Origin: Micromonospora sp. MP36
GTDB lineage: Bacteria; Actinomycetota; Actinomycetes; Mycobacteriales; Micromonosporaceae
Direction: 5' to 3'
Assembly: GCF_008119785.1 (NCBI RefSeq)
Contig: NZ_VSFA01000028.1
Location: 1-64,000, forward strand
DNA: 64,000 bases
Both the position numbers and the translations under genes were made by a program. A model generated the notes under the pieces. That model was not told where the DNA came from, ran no database searches, and saw nothing but the letters and a program-made list of their open reading frames with translations. Shown piece by piece: positions 20,775 through 29,031 of the stretch (the stretch's first letter is position 1; each line of letters begins with the position of its first letter).

Positions 20775-21680
20775 GTGGCGTACGCCCTGCACTTCGCCGC
20801 GAGCATCCTGGCCTGCTGGCTGACCGCGGAGGTGCTCGCCGCCTCGACGTGGACCTGGCGCGCGCCACGGGTGGCGATCGTCTGCTGGCAGGCGGTCGGG
20901 CTGGCGCTCGGCCTCTCCGCGATGGGCCTGCCGATGGCGCTCGGCCTGGCCGCGTACGACCAGCCGACCGGCAGTGCCCTGGTCGCCCTCGGCACCGACC
21001 TGGCGCACGGCACGCTGCCGGCCGGGGTCGGGGCGGTCCACCTCGGCCTGGTCGGGGTGGGCTTCGGCATCGGCGCGGTGCTGCTCACCACGACCGTGCG
21101 CAGCGTTTACGGCACGGTCCGGGCGCAGCGCCGGCACCGGGACCTGCTCAGCCTGGTCGCCCGCCGGGACCCCACCGTGCCGGGCGCGCTGGTGCTCGAC
21201 CACCCGAGCGCGGCCGCGTACTGCCTGCCGGGGGTGAAGCCCCGGGTGGTGGTCAGCGCCGGCACGCTCAGCCTGCTGGACCGGGCCGAACTGGCGGCGG
21301 TGCTGACGCACGAGCGGGCGCACGCCCAGGAGCGGCACGATCTCGTGCTGCTGCCGTTCACCGCGCTCTGCCGGGCGCTGCCCTGGTTCCGGTGGGTGCG
21401 CCACGCCCACGAGCGGGTGGCCCTGCTGGTCGAGATGCGCGCCGACGACAAGGCCCGCGAGCTGCACGCCGAGGCACCCCTGGCCGGGGCGTTGCGGCGG
21501 TTCGCCGCCGCCGGGCACCGGATCACGCCGGCCGGCGCGCTCGGCCTCGGCGACCGTGACCTCGACGTACGGGTGCAGCGGCTGCTGGTCCCGGACCGGA
21601 CGCCGCGGCTGCTCGGCGCCACCGCGCTGGCCGTCACGACCACCCTGGCCGCGCTGCCGATCGCCCTCTTCCTGAACTGA
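20775..21680 (+). CDS. M56-family membrane metallopeptidase (BlaR1/MecR1-like protease module)
   Basis: A 301-residue membrane zinc protease. Membrane helices are predicted near 5-25, 35-60, 82-108 and 278-300. The gluzincin motif is HERAH (residues 179-183) and a downstream Glu in EMRADDKA is the probable third ligand. No extracytoplasmic sensor (penicillin-binding) domain is attached, unlike BlaR1, so the signal is unknown. It follows blaI by 10 bp and very probably controls that repressor. The GTG start is given by the close spacing. The cydABDC operon follows 100 bp later on the same strand. Confidence 0.87.
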   Translation: MAYALHFAASILACWLTAEVLAASTWTWRAPRVAIVCWQAVGLALGLSAMGLPMALGLAAYDQPTGSALVALGTDLAHGTLPAGVGAVHLGLVGVGFGIGAVLLTTTVRSVYGTVRAQRRHRDLLSLVARRDPTVPGALVLDHPSAAAYCLPGVKPRVVVSAGTLSLLDRAELAAVLTHERAHAQERHDLVLLPFTALCRALPWFRWVRHAHERVALLVEMRADDKARELHAEAPLAGALRRFAAAGHRITPAGALGLGDRDLDVRVQRLLVPDRTPRLLGATALAVTTTLAALPIALFLN

Positions 21681-21730
21681 CCGATACCCGATTCCTCCTT
21701 CGATCCGGGCCGGTCTAATAGGTAGGCAAG

Positions 21731-21743
21731 CTACGTGTAGGCT
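21731..21743 (+). promoter_or_regulatory. cydA promoter dyad (candidate BlaI site)
   Basis: CTACGTGTAG (21731-21740) contains the inverted CTAC/GTAG pair with a 2-bp centre. GTAG runs into TAGGCT (21738-21743), a reasonable -10 box. The blaI promoter has the same CTAC ... GTAGG-A/C-T layout, but with a 5-bp centre. The different spacing weakens the case that one protein binds both. Confidence 0.45.
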
Positions 21744-21780
21744 CGCTATGACAAGCGAGTCAACCCGTGGGAGAACGGCC

Positions 21781-23028
21781 ATGGATCCCCTGCTCCTCGC
21801 GCGCCTGCAGTTCGCCACCACCACCTCGATCCACTTCCTCTTCGTGGTGGTCACCCTCGGCCTGGTCACCCTGCTGGTCGCGCTGCAGACCGCCGGCTTC
21901 ATCACCGGCAAACCGGTGTACGAACGGCTGACCCGCTTCTGGGGCCAGCTCTACGTGATCAACTACGTGCTCGGCATCGCCACCGGCATCGTGATGGAGT
22001 TCCAGTTCGGGCTGAACTGGAGCGGCCTGTCGCGCTACGTCGGCAACGTCTTCGGCGCACCGCTGGCCATCGAGACGCTGGTCGCGTTCTTCCTCGAGTC
22101 CACGTTCCTCGGCATGTGGATCTTCGGTTGGCACCGGCTGCGCCGCGGCGTCCACCTCGCGCTGCTCTGGGGGGTCGCGCTCACCGCGTACGCCTCCGCG
22201 TTCTGGATCATGGTGGCGAACGCCTGGCTCCAGCACCCCGTCGGGTACGAGGTCCGCGACGGCGTCGCCCACCTCACCGACTTCGGCGCGCTGCTCACCA
22301 ACCCGACCCTCACCTTCGCCTTCGGGCACGTGGTGTCGGCGAGCCTGGTCACCGGCGGGATGCTGATGGCCGCGGTGAGCGCCTGGCACCTGATCCGGCG
22401 CACCCCGGACTTCGCGCTCTTCCGGAAGTCCCTGCGGCTCGGTCTGCTCACCTTCGCGGTCGCGGTGGTCTTCCTGATCGGGTTCGGCTTCGCGCAGTTC
22501 GGCCCGGTCGGGGAACTCCAGCCCACCAAGTTCGGCGGCGGCGCCGACCGGGACGCCCTGATCGCCGAGTGGACGGCGAAGTTCGGGCCGGGCGACTACA
22601 CCCCACCGACCCTGTCCAACGTCGGCCTCGGCTTCATGATCCTCATCGGGATGGCGCTGTTCTTCGGCATCCTGGTGGTGCCGCTGCTCTGGCGGGACTG
22701 GATCATCCGGCTGAAGTTCCCGCTCTGGCTGATCCTGCTCGCCGTGCCGCTGCCCTTCGTCGCGGTGATCCTCGGCTGGATCGCCCGCGAGGTGGGGCGC
22801 CAGCCCTGGGTGGCGTACGGGCTGCTGCCCACCGGGCAGGCGGTCTCGCCGGTCAGCCCCGGGCTGATGCTCACCTCGCTGATCGGCTTCACCCTGCTGC
22901 TCGGCACCCTCGCCGTCACCAACTGGGTCCTGCTGGCCCGGCACGCCGCCCGGGGCGCACACGACCCCGCCCTCGGCCGCCCGCCCGCGCCCGACACCGA
23001 CACCCACCCCCACCCCGTGTTCGCCTGA
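21781..23028 (+). CDS. cydA: cytochrome bd oxidase subunit I
   Basis: A 415-residue membrane subunit of the bd-type quinol oxidase, which reduces O2 to water with quinol and has high oxygen affinity. His18 (in TTTSIHFLFV) matches the high-spin heme b ligand. The early GQLYVINYVLGIATGIVMEFQFGLNW stretch and the FGFAQFGPVGELQPTKFGG region are typical. The quinol-binding loop is short, as in other actinobacteria and firmicutes. About nine membrane helices are present. The ATG at 21781 is preceded by GGGAGA at 7 bp; an in-frame ATG at 21748 lies too close to the -10 region. It is first in cydABDC. Confidence 0.95.
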   Translation: MDPLLLARLQFATTTSIHFLFVVVTLGLVTLLVALQTAGFITGKPVYERLTRFWGQLYVINYVLGIATGIVMEFQFGLNWSGLSRYVGNVFGAPLAIETLVAFFLESTFLGMWIFGWHRLRRGVHLALLWGVALTAYASAFWIMVANAWLQHPVGYEVRDGVAHLTDFGALLTNPTLTFAFGHVVSASLVTGGMLMAAVSAWHLIRRTPDFALFRKSLRLGLLTFAVAVVFLIGFGFAQFGPVGELQPTKFGGGADRDALIAEWTAKFGPGDYTPPTLSNVGLGFMILIGMALFFGILVVPLLWRDWIIRLKFPLWLILLAVPLPFVAVILGWIAREVGRQPWVAYGLLPTGQAVSPVSPGLMLTSLIGFTLLLGTLAVTNWVLLARHAARGAHDPALGRPPAPDTDTHPHPVFA

Positions 23029-23039
23029 GGGAGCCCGCC

Positions 23040-24047
23040 GTGGAACTCGCCTGGTACGCCCTGCTCGGCCTCTTCTTCGCCACCTACCTCGTCCTCGGCG
23101 GCTACGACTACGGCGTCGGCCTGCTGCTCGCCCGGGGTGCCACCCCCGAGGCCCGGCGGGCCGCGCTCAACGCCGTCGGGCCGTTCTTCCTCGGCAACGA
23201 GGTGTGGCTGGTCGCCGCCGTCGGCATCCTGTTCGGCGCCTTCCCCACCCTGGAGGGCGAACTGCTCTCCGGCCTCTACCCGGCCGTGCTCGGCGCGCTC
23301 GCCGGGGTGGTGCTGGTGACCGCCGGGGTGCAACTGCGCAGCCGGCCGCGCGCCGGGTCGGCCCGGGCCGGCTGGGACCGGGTGATCGTGTCCGGCAGCG
23401 TGCTCGCCGCCCTGGGCTGGGGCGCCGTGCTCGGCGGGCTGCTGCAGGGCGTACCGCCGACGGCGGACGGGCACGTCGCCGGCGCAGGCCACCTCTTCAC
23501 CCCGTTCGTGGCCGCCGTCGCGCTGGCGACGCTGGCGCTCATCGCCGTGCAGGGTGCGACGTTCCTCACCCTCCGGCTGCCCGCCACCCACGCCCCGGCG
23601 GTCGCCCGGCTGGCCCGGGGGCTGGTGCCGGCGGCGCTCATCGCGCTCGCCGCGGCCACCGTGCTCGGCCTGCTCTCCGACCGGGTACGCGCCGCCGTGG
23701 CGCGCCCGACGGTCGCCGTACTGCTGCTGTCGGCCCTGGTCGCGGCGCTGCTGGTGGCCCGCGCGGCGCTCGGCCGGGGCCGAGCCGGGGTGGCCTTCGC
23801 GGCGACCAGCGCGGCGCTGGCGCTGCCGGTGGCGCTGATCGGAGCCGCCCTCTGGCCCCGGATCCTGGTCTCCACGGTCGACCCGGCCGCCTCGCTGACC
23901 GTCGCGGACGCCGCGGCCAGCGGTCCGACCCTGTCCCTGCTGGGCTGGCTCGCGCTGCCGCTGCTGCCGGCCCTACTAGGCTTTCAGGCGATGTGCTGGT
24001 GGGTGTTCCGGGGACGGACCGACGGCAGGGCACCGGTGTACTGGTGA
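23040..24047 (+). CDS. cydB: cytochrome bd oxidase subunit II
   Basis: A 335-residue membrane partner of CydA, with about eight or nine helices. Typical landmarks are YLVLGGYDYGVGLLL (about 17-31), FFLGNEVWLVAAVGILFGAFP (about 50-70) and the C-terminal GFQAMCWWVFRGRT. It carries no heme ligands in the known family but stabilises the complex. The GTG start is 11 bp after cydA, and the stop overlaps cydD in a GTGA. Its composition does not differ from its neighbours. Confidence 0.94.
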   Translation: MELAWYALLGLFFATYLVLGGYDYGVGLLLARGATPEARRAALNAVGPFFLGNEVWLVAAVGILFGAFPTLEGELLSGLYPAVLGALAGVVLVTAGVQLRSRPRAGSARAGWDRVIVSGSVLAALGWGAVLGGLLQGVPPTADGHVAGAGHLFTPFVAAVALATLALIAVQGATFLTLRLPATHAPAVARLARGLVPAALIALAAATVLGLLSDRVRAAVARPTVAVLLLSALVAALLVARAALGRGRAGVAFAATSAALALPVALIGAALWPRILVSTVDPAASLTVADAAASGPTLSLLGWLALPLLPALLGFQAMCWWVFRGRTDGRAPVYW

Positions 24048-25720
24048 ATCGCCGCCCGTTCGACCCGCAGCTGCTGCGCCGGGTCCCCGCGGCCCGGCGC
24101 GACCTCGCCGTGCTCGCGGTGCTGGGCGGGCTGACCGCGCTGCTGGTGGTCGCGCAGGCCACCGCGCTGGCCACGCTGCTGGCGACGGCGATCGACGGGC
24201 GACTGCACCAAGCGGCGCTGGCCGGCTTCGGTGCCGCGGTCGCCGCCCGCGCGCTGGTGAGCTGGGCGCAGGGCACGGTGGCCGCCCGGGTGGCGGCGAC
24301 CGTGAAGGCCGCCCTCCGCGCCGACCTGCTCCGCGCGGTCGGACGGCACGGCCCCACCTGGGTCGCCGGGCAGCGGGCCGGGCAGCTCGCCACCCTCGCC
24401 GGGCGTGGCCTGGACGCGCTCGACCCCTACTTCACCGGTTACCTGCCGCAGCTCGTGCTGAGCGTGACCGTGCCGCTGGCCGTGCTGGGCCGGATCGTCC
24501 TCGCCGACTGGAGCTCGGCGCTGATCATCGCGCTGACCATCCCGCTCATCCCGGTCTTCGGCGCGCTGCTCGGCTGGCAGGCGCAGGCCGCCACCGAACG
24601 GCAGTGGCGACGGCTGTCACTGCTCGGCGGGCACTTCCTGGACATGGTGGCCGGGCTGCCCACGCTGCGCGCGTTCGGCCGGGCCCGGGCCCAGGTCGAC
24701 GTGGTCCGCCGGATGGCCGACGGGCACCGGCAGGCCACCATGAAGACGCTGCGCATCGCGTTCCTCTCCGCGCTGGTCCTCGAACTCGTCGCCACCCTGT
24801 CGGTGGCGCTGGTCGCGGTGCCGGTGGGCATCCGGCTGCTCGGCGGCGGGATCACCCTCTCCACCGCGCTGCTGGTGCTGCTGCTCACCCCCGAGGCGTA
24901 CCTGCCGCTGCGGGCCGCGGGCAGCCGGTTCCACGCCAGCATGGAGGGGCTGACCGCGCTGGACGAGGCGCTCACCCTCTCCGCCCCGCCGGCCGCCGCC
25001 GCGCCCGCCCGCGAGCCGGTGCCGCCGCCCGGCGGCGACGGCGAGATCCGCTTCGAGGGCGTCACCGTCGCGTACGAGCGGACCACCGCGCTGCGCGACG
25101 TCACGCTGACCATCCGGCCCGGCGAGCGGGTCGCGATCATCGGGCCCAGCGGGGCCGGCAAGACCACCCTGCTCGGCCTGCTCCTCGGCTTCGTCACCCC
25201 GACCGCCGGCCGGGTCACCGTGGCCGGGGTGGACCTGGCCGACGTCGACCTCGACGCCTGGCGGCGCCAGGTCGCCTGGGTGCCGCAGCGGGCCCACCTG
25301 TTCGCCGGGTCGCTGGCCGACAACATCCGCCTCGGCGCCCCGAACGCCGCCGACGCCGCCCTGGCCGGGGCGGTCACCGACGCGGCGCTGGACGAGGTGG
25401 TCGCCGGGCTGCCCGAGGGCCTGGCCACCCCGCTCGGGGAACGCGGCCACGGCCTGTCCAGCGGGCAGCGGCAGCGGGTGGCGCTGGCCCGGGCGTTCCT
25501 GCGGGACGCCCCGCTGGTGCTCCTCGACGAGCCGACCGCCCGGCTGGACACGGCCAGCGAGGCGGTGGTGCTGGCCGCCACCCGGCGGCTGGTCGCCGGG
25601 CGTACCGCGCTGCTGGTGGCGCACCGGCCCGCGCTGCTGACCGACGCCGACCGCATCCTGCGCGTCGAGGACGGCCGGGTCACCGAGCTGAGCCGGGTGC
25701 CGGCCGGGAAGGTGACCTGA
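24044..25720 (+). CDS. cydD: heterodimeric ABC exporter subunit for cytochrome bd assembly
   Basis: A 558-residue ABC half-transporter: six membrane helices in about 1-300, then a nucleotide-binding domain with Walker A GPSGAGKTT (about 365-373), Q-loop WVPQRAHLF, signature LSSGQRQR and Walker B LVLLDEP. CydDC exports reduced thiols or heme-related compounds to the periplasmic side and is needed to assemble bd oxidase. The GTG overlaps the cydB stop by 4 bp. The order D then C and 1-bp overlap with cydC support a heterodimer. Confidence 0.92.
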   Translation: MNRRPFDPQLLRRVPAARRDLAVLAVLGGLTALLVVAQATALATLLATAIDGRLHQAALAGFGAAVAARALVSWAQGTVAARVAATVKAALRADLLRAVGRHGPTWVAGQRAGQLATLAGRGLDALDPYFTGYLPQLVLSVTVPLAVLGRIVLADWSSALIIALTIPLIPVFGALLGWQAQAATERQWRRLSLLGGHFLDMVAGLPTLRAFGRARAQVDVVRRMADGHRQATMKTLRIAFLSALVLELVATLSVALVAVPVGIRLLGGGITLSTALLVLLLTPEAYLPLRAAGSRFHASMEGLTALDEALTLSAPPAAAAPAREPVPPPGGDGEIRFEGVTVAYERTTALRDVTLTIRPGERVAIIGPSGAGKTTLLGLLLGFVTPTAGRVTVAGVDLADVDLDAWRRQVAWVPQRAHLFAGSLADNIRLGAPNAADAALAGAVTDAALDEVVAGLPEGLATPLGERGHGLSSGQRQRVALARAFLRDAPLVLLDEPTARLDTASEAVVLAATRRLVAGRTALLVAHRPALLTDADRILRVEDGRVTELSRVPAGKVT

Positions 25721-27777
25721 TGAGCGGCCCCGACCAGCCCGGCGCCGGGCCCGGACCCGGGCGGCCGGACGACCCGGCTCCCCGGCGGCCCGAGCCACAC
25801 GACGGCATGGTGGCGGGCAGCCCCGAGCAGCCGGGGGTCGTCTCCGGCGGCGACGTGGTGCCCGGGCGGCCCGACCAGCCGGTGCGGGCCGTGCCGGGCG
25901 GCGTCTCGCGGGACGGCGTGACCCCGGCCGCACGCGACGTCGGCGCGCCGATCGCCGCCGAGGCGAGCGCGCCAGAGCTGTTGCCGGACGGACCCGCCCC
26001 GACGGCCGCCGGCACGCCGGCCGCGGCAAGCAGGGGCGGGGCGCGCGCCGAGTGGACCGTGCTGCGGCTGGCCCGGCCGTACCTGGGCCGGCTGGTCGGC
26101 GCCGGGCTGCTCGCCGCGGCCACCGAGTTCGCCGGGCTGGCCCTGATGGCCACCGCCACCTGGCTGCTGATGAGCGCCGCCGGCCGGCCGCCGCTGGACC
26201 GGTTGACCGTGGCCATCGTCGCGGTCCGCGCCCTCGCCGTCGGCCGGGGCGTGTTCCGCTACACCGAACGGCTCGCCGGGCACGACGCGGTGCTCCGCAT
26301 GATCACCGACGTCCGGGCCCGGGTGTTCGCCACCCTCGCCGCCCGCCGCGACGCCGCCGCGCAGCGGACCGGGGACGCGTTGAGCCGGCTCGTCTCCGAC
26401 GTGGAGGCGGTGCAGGACCTGCTGCTGCGGGTGCTCGTACCGGGATCCGCCGCCGCGCTGGTGAGCCTGCTCGCAGTCGGCAGCGCCGCGCTGATCTCGC
26501 TCCCGGCGGCCGGCGTGCTCGCCCTCGGGCTGCTGGTCGCCGGGGTGGCGCTGCCCGCGCTGGCCACCACGCTGACCCGCCGGGCCGCCGAGGAGGTGGC
26601 CCCGCTACGCGGGGCGCTCGCCGCGGACGCCGTCGACCTGACCCACGGGGCTGCCGACCTGGCCGCGTTCGGCGCGACCGACCGGGCGCTGGCCGCCGCC
26701 GAGGGCCGGGCCCGACGCCTCGCCCGGCTGGAGCGCCGGCTGGCCGCGACCGGCTTCGCGGTCGACGCGACCGGGGTCCTGGTCAGTGGGCTCACCGCCG
26801 CCGCGGTGGTCGTCGTGGCGTTGCGCGCCGGCGTCGGCGGGGTGCTGGTCGGGGTCCTCGCCGTCGGCACCCTCGCCGCGGTCGAGATCGCCCTCGCCCT
26901 GGTCGGCGCCGCCCGGCAGTGGACCCAGCTCCGCACCGGCCTGGCCCGGGTGGCCGCCCTGCTCACCGCCCCCGCAGCGGCCCGCGCCGCCGGTCCGGCG
27001 ACCGTCATCGGCGACCGGCACGACGTCCGGTTCGCCGGGGTGACCGTGCGGTACCGCGAGGGGGCGGCGCCCGCGCTGGACGGGGTTGAGCTGGACCTGC
27101 CGGCCGGCCGCCGGGTGGCCGTGGTCGGGCCGAGCGGCGCCGGCAAGAGCACCCTGGCGGCCGTGCTCACCGGCGCGGTACGCCCCGCCGCCGGCCGGGT
27201 CAGCCTGGACGGGGCGGAGGTGTCCGCGTACCCGGCCGAGGAGTTGCCCCGGGCGATCGGCGGCCTGCTCGCCGAGGCGTACGTCTTCCACGCCTCGGTC
27301 CGGGAGAACCTGCTGCTGGGCCGGCCGCGGGCGAGCGAGGAGGAACTGGCCGCCGCCACCCGGGCGGCCGGCCTGCTGGACTGGGTACGCGACCAGCCCG
27401 ACGGCTGGGACACCGTGGTCGGCGAGCAGGGCGGACAGCTCTCCGGCGGCCAGCGGCAGCGGCTGGCGCTGGCCCGGGCCCTGCTGGCCGCCCCGGCGGT
27501 GCTGGTGCTGGACGAGCCGACCGAGGGTCTCGACCCGGCCGCCGCAGACGCCGTGCTGGCCTCGGCCCTGGCCGCCACGCCGGCCCACCACTCGGTGCTG
27601 CTGATCAGCCACCGGCTCAGCGGCCTCGCCGAGCTGGACGAGATCGTGGTGCTCGACGCCGGCCGGGTGGTGCAGCGCGGCCGGCACGACGAACTGGTGG
27701 CGCAGCCGGGCTGGTACCGCGACCAGTGGCTGCGCCAGGAGGCGGCGGAGCGGGGCTACCTGGCGCTGGCACCCTGA
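25720..27777 (+). CDS. cydC: heterodimeric ABC exporter subunit CydC with disordered N-terminal extension
   Basis: A 685-residue ABC half-transporter. Residues 1-108 are a Pro/Gly/Ala-rich, probably disordered cytoplasmic extension that the usual 550-580-residue CydC lacks. The membrane domain follows (about 115-410), then the ATPase: Walker A GPSGAGKST, signature LSGGQRQR, Walker B LVLDEPTEG and H-loop ISHR. It pairs with CydD. The ATG overlaps the cydD stop (TGATG), so the extension is part of the coupled reading frame, although internal initiation near 26040 cannot be excluded. A small hairpin follows the stop. Confidence 0.9.
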   Translation: MSGPDQPGAGPGPGRPDDPAPRRPEPHDGMVAGSPEQPGVVSGGDVVPGRPDQPVRAVPGGVSRDGVTPAARDVGAPIAAEASAPELLPDGPAPTAAGTPAAASRGGARAEWTVLRLARPYLGRLVGAGLLAAATEFAGLALMATATWLLMSAAGRPPLDRLTVAIVAVRALAVGRGVFRYTERLAGHDAVLRMITDVRARVFATLAARRDAAAQRTGDALSRLVSDVEAVQDLLLRVLVPGSAAALVSLLAVGSAALISLPAAGVLALGLLVAGVALPALATTLTRRAAEEVAPLRGALAADAVDLTHGAADLAAFGATDRALAAAEGRARRLARLERRLAATGFAVDATGVLVSGLTAAAVVVVALRAGVGGVLVGVLAVGTLAAVEIALALVGAARQWTQLRTGLARVAALLTAPAAARAAGPATVIGDRHDVRFAGVTVRYREGAAPALDGVELDLPAGRRVAVVGPSGAGKSTLAAVLTGAVRPAAGRVSLDGAEVSAYPAEELPRAIGGLLAEAYVFHASVRENLLLGRPRASEEELAAATRAAGLLDWVRDQPDGWDTVVGEQGGQLSGGQRQRLALARALLAAPAVLVLDEPTEGLDPAAADAVLASALAATPAHHSVLLISHRLSGLAELDEIVVLDAGRVVQRGRHDELVAQPGWYRDQWLRQEAAERGYLALAP

Positions 27778-27785
27778 CCGTCCCC

Positions 27786-27802
27786 TCCGGGAAAACCCCG
27801 GA
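27786..27802 (+). terminator. probable terminator of cydABDC
   Basis: TCCGGG and CCCGGA form a 6-bp GC stem around an AAAAC loop, starting 8 bp after the cydC stop. It is short but well placed. Confidence 0.45.
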
Positions 27803-27837
27803 CGCGGACCGGGCCGCAGGGTGGCAGGGTGGGACCC

Positions 27838-28509
27838 ATGCGGGGGTACGCGGACGGGCTCGTGGAGGAGCGGCTGCGTGAGCTGGCCGGCCAGTTGCAC
27901 GGGCCGGCCAGCCTCAAGGCCGACCTGCTGACCGAGGCGCGGCACGCATTGCTGGACGCCGTCGAGGCGTACCAGGAGGACGGTCTGCCCCCGGCGGAGG
28001 CCGGGCGGCGGGCGGTGGCCGAGTTCGGCAGCTCCGCCCAGCTCGTGCCCGGCTACCAGGCCGAGCTGGCGGCCGGGGCGCTGCGCCGGCTGGCGCTGCG
28101 GGCACTGGCGGTGGCGGTGCTGCTGATGGCCGGGGGCGACCTGACCTGGCGGGGGGCGAGTTGGAGCGACGGACCCCGGCCGCCGGCGGGCTATCTGCTG
28201 CTGTCCGCCGCGCTCAACGGGATCTGGGCGCTGATCGCCGGCCTGGCGCTGGCCGGCCTGCTGCTCGGGGTCCTCGCCGCCCGGTACGGGTCGGCCCGCC
28301 TCCCCCGGCTGGCGCGGGCGGTGGGCTTCGGGCTGACCGGCGGGCTGGCGCTCGGCGCGGTCGCCGGCAGCGCGGTGTTCGGCTGGTCGGTCGGCCTCTG
28401 GGACGCGGCCCTCACCTGGCCGCCGATGATCATCGGCGCGGTGCTGGTGAGCGTCGGCTGGTTCGCGCTGGCCCGGGCGGCGCGCTGCTGGCTGCTGACC
28501 ACCCGCTGA
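27838..28509 (+). CDS. membrane protein with permease-prefix-like N-terminal domain
   Basis: A 223-residue protein. Residues 1-75 form a soluble helical domain (LVEERLRELAGQLHGPASLKADLLTEARHALLDAVEAYQEDGLPPAEAGRRAVAEFG) like the permease prefix domain 1 found before FtsX-type and DUF1700 membrane proteins. Four hydrophobic segments follow (about 84-100, 120-145, 158-182, 190-212). Its function is unknown. Genes of this type are commonly next to a PadR regulator, and here a padR gene is convergent 31 bp away. The ATG at 27838 is preferred over an upstream in-frame GTG because it is the better match to the domain start. Confidence 0.72.
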   Translation: MRGYADGLVEERLRELAGQLHGPASLKADLLTEARHALLDAVEAYQEDGLPPAEAGRRAVAEFGSSAQLVPGYQAELAAGALRRLALRALAVAVLLMAGGDLTWRGASWSDGPRPPAGYLLLSAALNGIWALIAGLALAGLLLGVLAARYGSARLPRLARAVGFGLTGGLALGAVAGSAVFGWSVGLWDAALTWPPMIIGAVLVSVGWFALARAARCWLLTTR

Positions 28510-28540
28510 GGCCGAGCCGGCAGCTCGTCCGGCGGGGCGG

Positions 28541-28882
28541 TCAGGCCGGGGCGCCCGGCGGCTCGGCCGGGCCGAGGAACCGACCGACCGTGGCGCTGAA
28601 CTCGCGCCAGCCGGCCCGTTCGCCGGCAAGCGCCCGGCCGCCGGCCTCGGTGAGCTGGTAGGTGCGCCGCTCCCGCCCGTTGACGGTGCTCCACGAGCTG
28701 GCCACGTAGCCGGCCCGCTCCAGGCGGCGCAGGGCCGGGTAGATGGTGCCGGTGGGCAGGTCCAGGGTGCCGCCGCTGCGGGCCCGGAGCGCCTCGATGA
28801 TCGCGTAGCCGTGCAGGGCGCCCTGCTCCAGCACCGCCAGCAGCAGCGCGTCCAGGTGTCCGTGCAGCGCCTGGGCCTTCAT
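28541..28882 (-). CDS. PadR-family transcriptional regulator
   Basis: A 113-residue winged-helix repressor of the short PadR type. It opens ALHGHLDALLLAVLEQGALHGYAIIEALRARSGG, followed by LPTGTIYPALRRLERAGYV (recognition helix) and a wing VNGRERRTYQLTEAG. The C-terminal helix is for dimerisation. The ATG at 28882 lies 8 bp from a TAGTCT -10 box on the same strand, with no ribosome site, so it is probably leaderless. A dyad over the -10 box suggests autoregulation. The convergent membrane protein gene is a likely functional partner. Confidence 0.9.
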   Translation of the reverse strand: MKAQALHGHLDALLLAVLEQGALHGYAIIEALRARSGGTLDLPTGTIYPALRRLERAGYVASSWSTVNGRERRTYQLTEAGGRALAGERAGWREFSATVGRFLGPAEPPGAPA

Positions 28883-28884
28883 GT

Positions 28885-28897
28885 GTAGCAAGACTAC
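28885..28897 (-). promoter_or_regulatory. PadR promoter dyad
   Basis: GTAG-N5-CTAC (28885-28888 and 28894-28897) overlaps the predicted -10 box of the padR gene (TAGTCT on the minus strand). An operator at this place would give autorepression. Confidence 0.5.
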
Positions 28898-29031
28898 TTG
28901 TCCGCCGGTCGAGATGCCACCGGGGTGCGGCTCCCGGTCGCGCCGGGTCGCCCACTAGGGTATGTGCGCAGAGTCACTCGGCGGCCGGAGGCGTCGCCGG
29001 GTGGGCAACCCGACAGCACACGGAGGTCAGC

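Noticed and set aside
20333..21680. A beta-lactamase resistance locus (blaI/blaR)
   Set aside because: No beta-lactamase or PBP gene is nearby, and the M56 protein lacks the penicillin-sensing domain.
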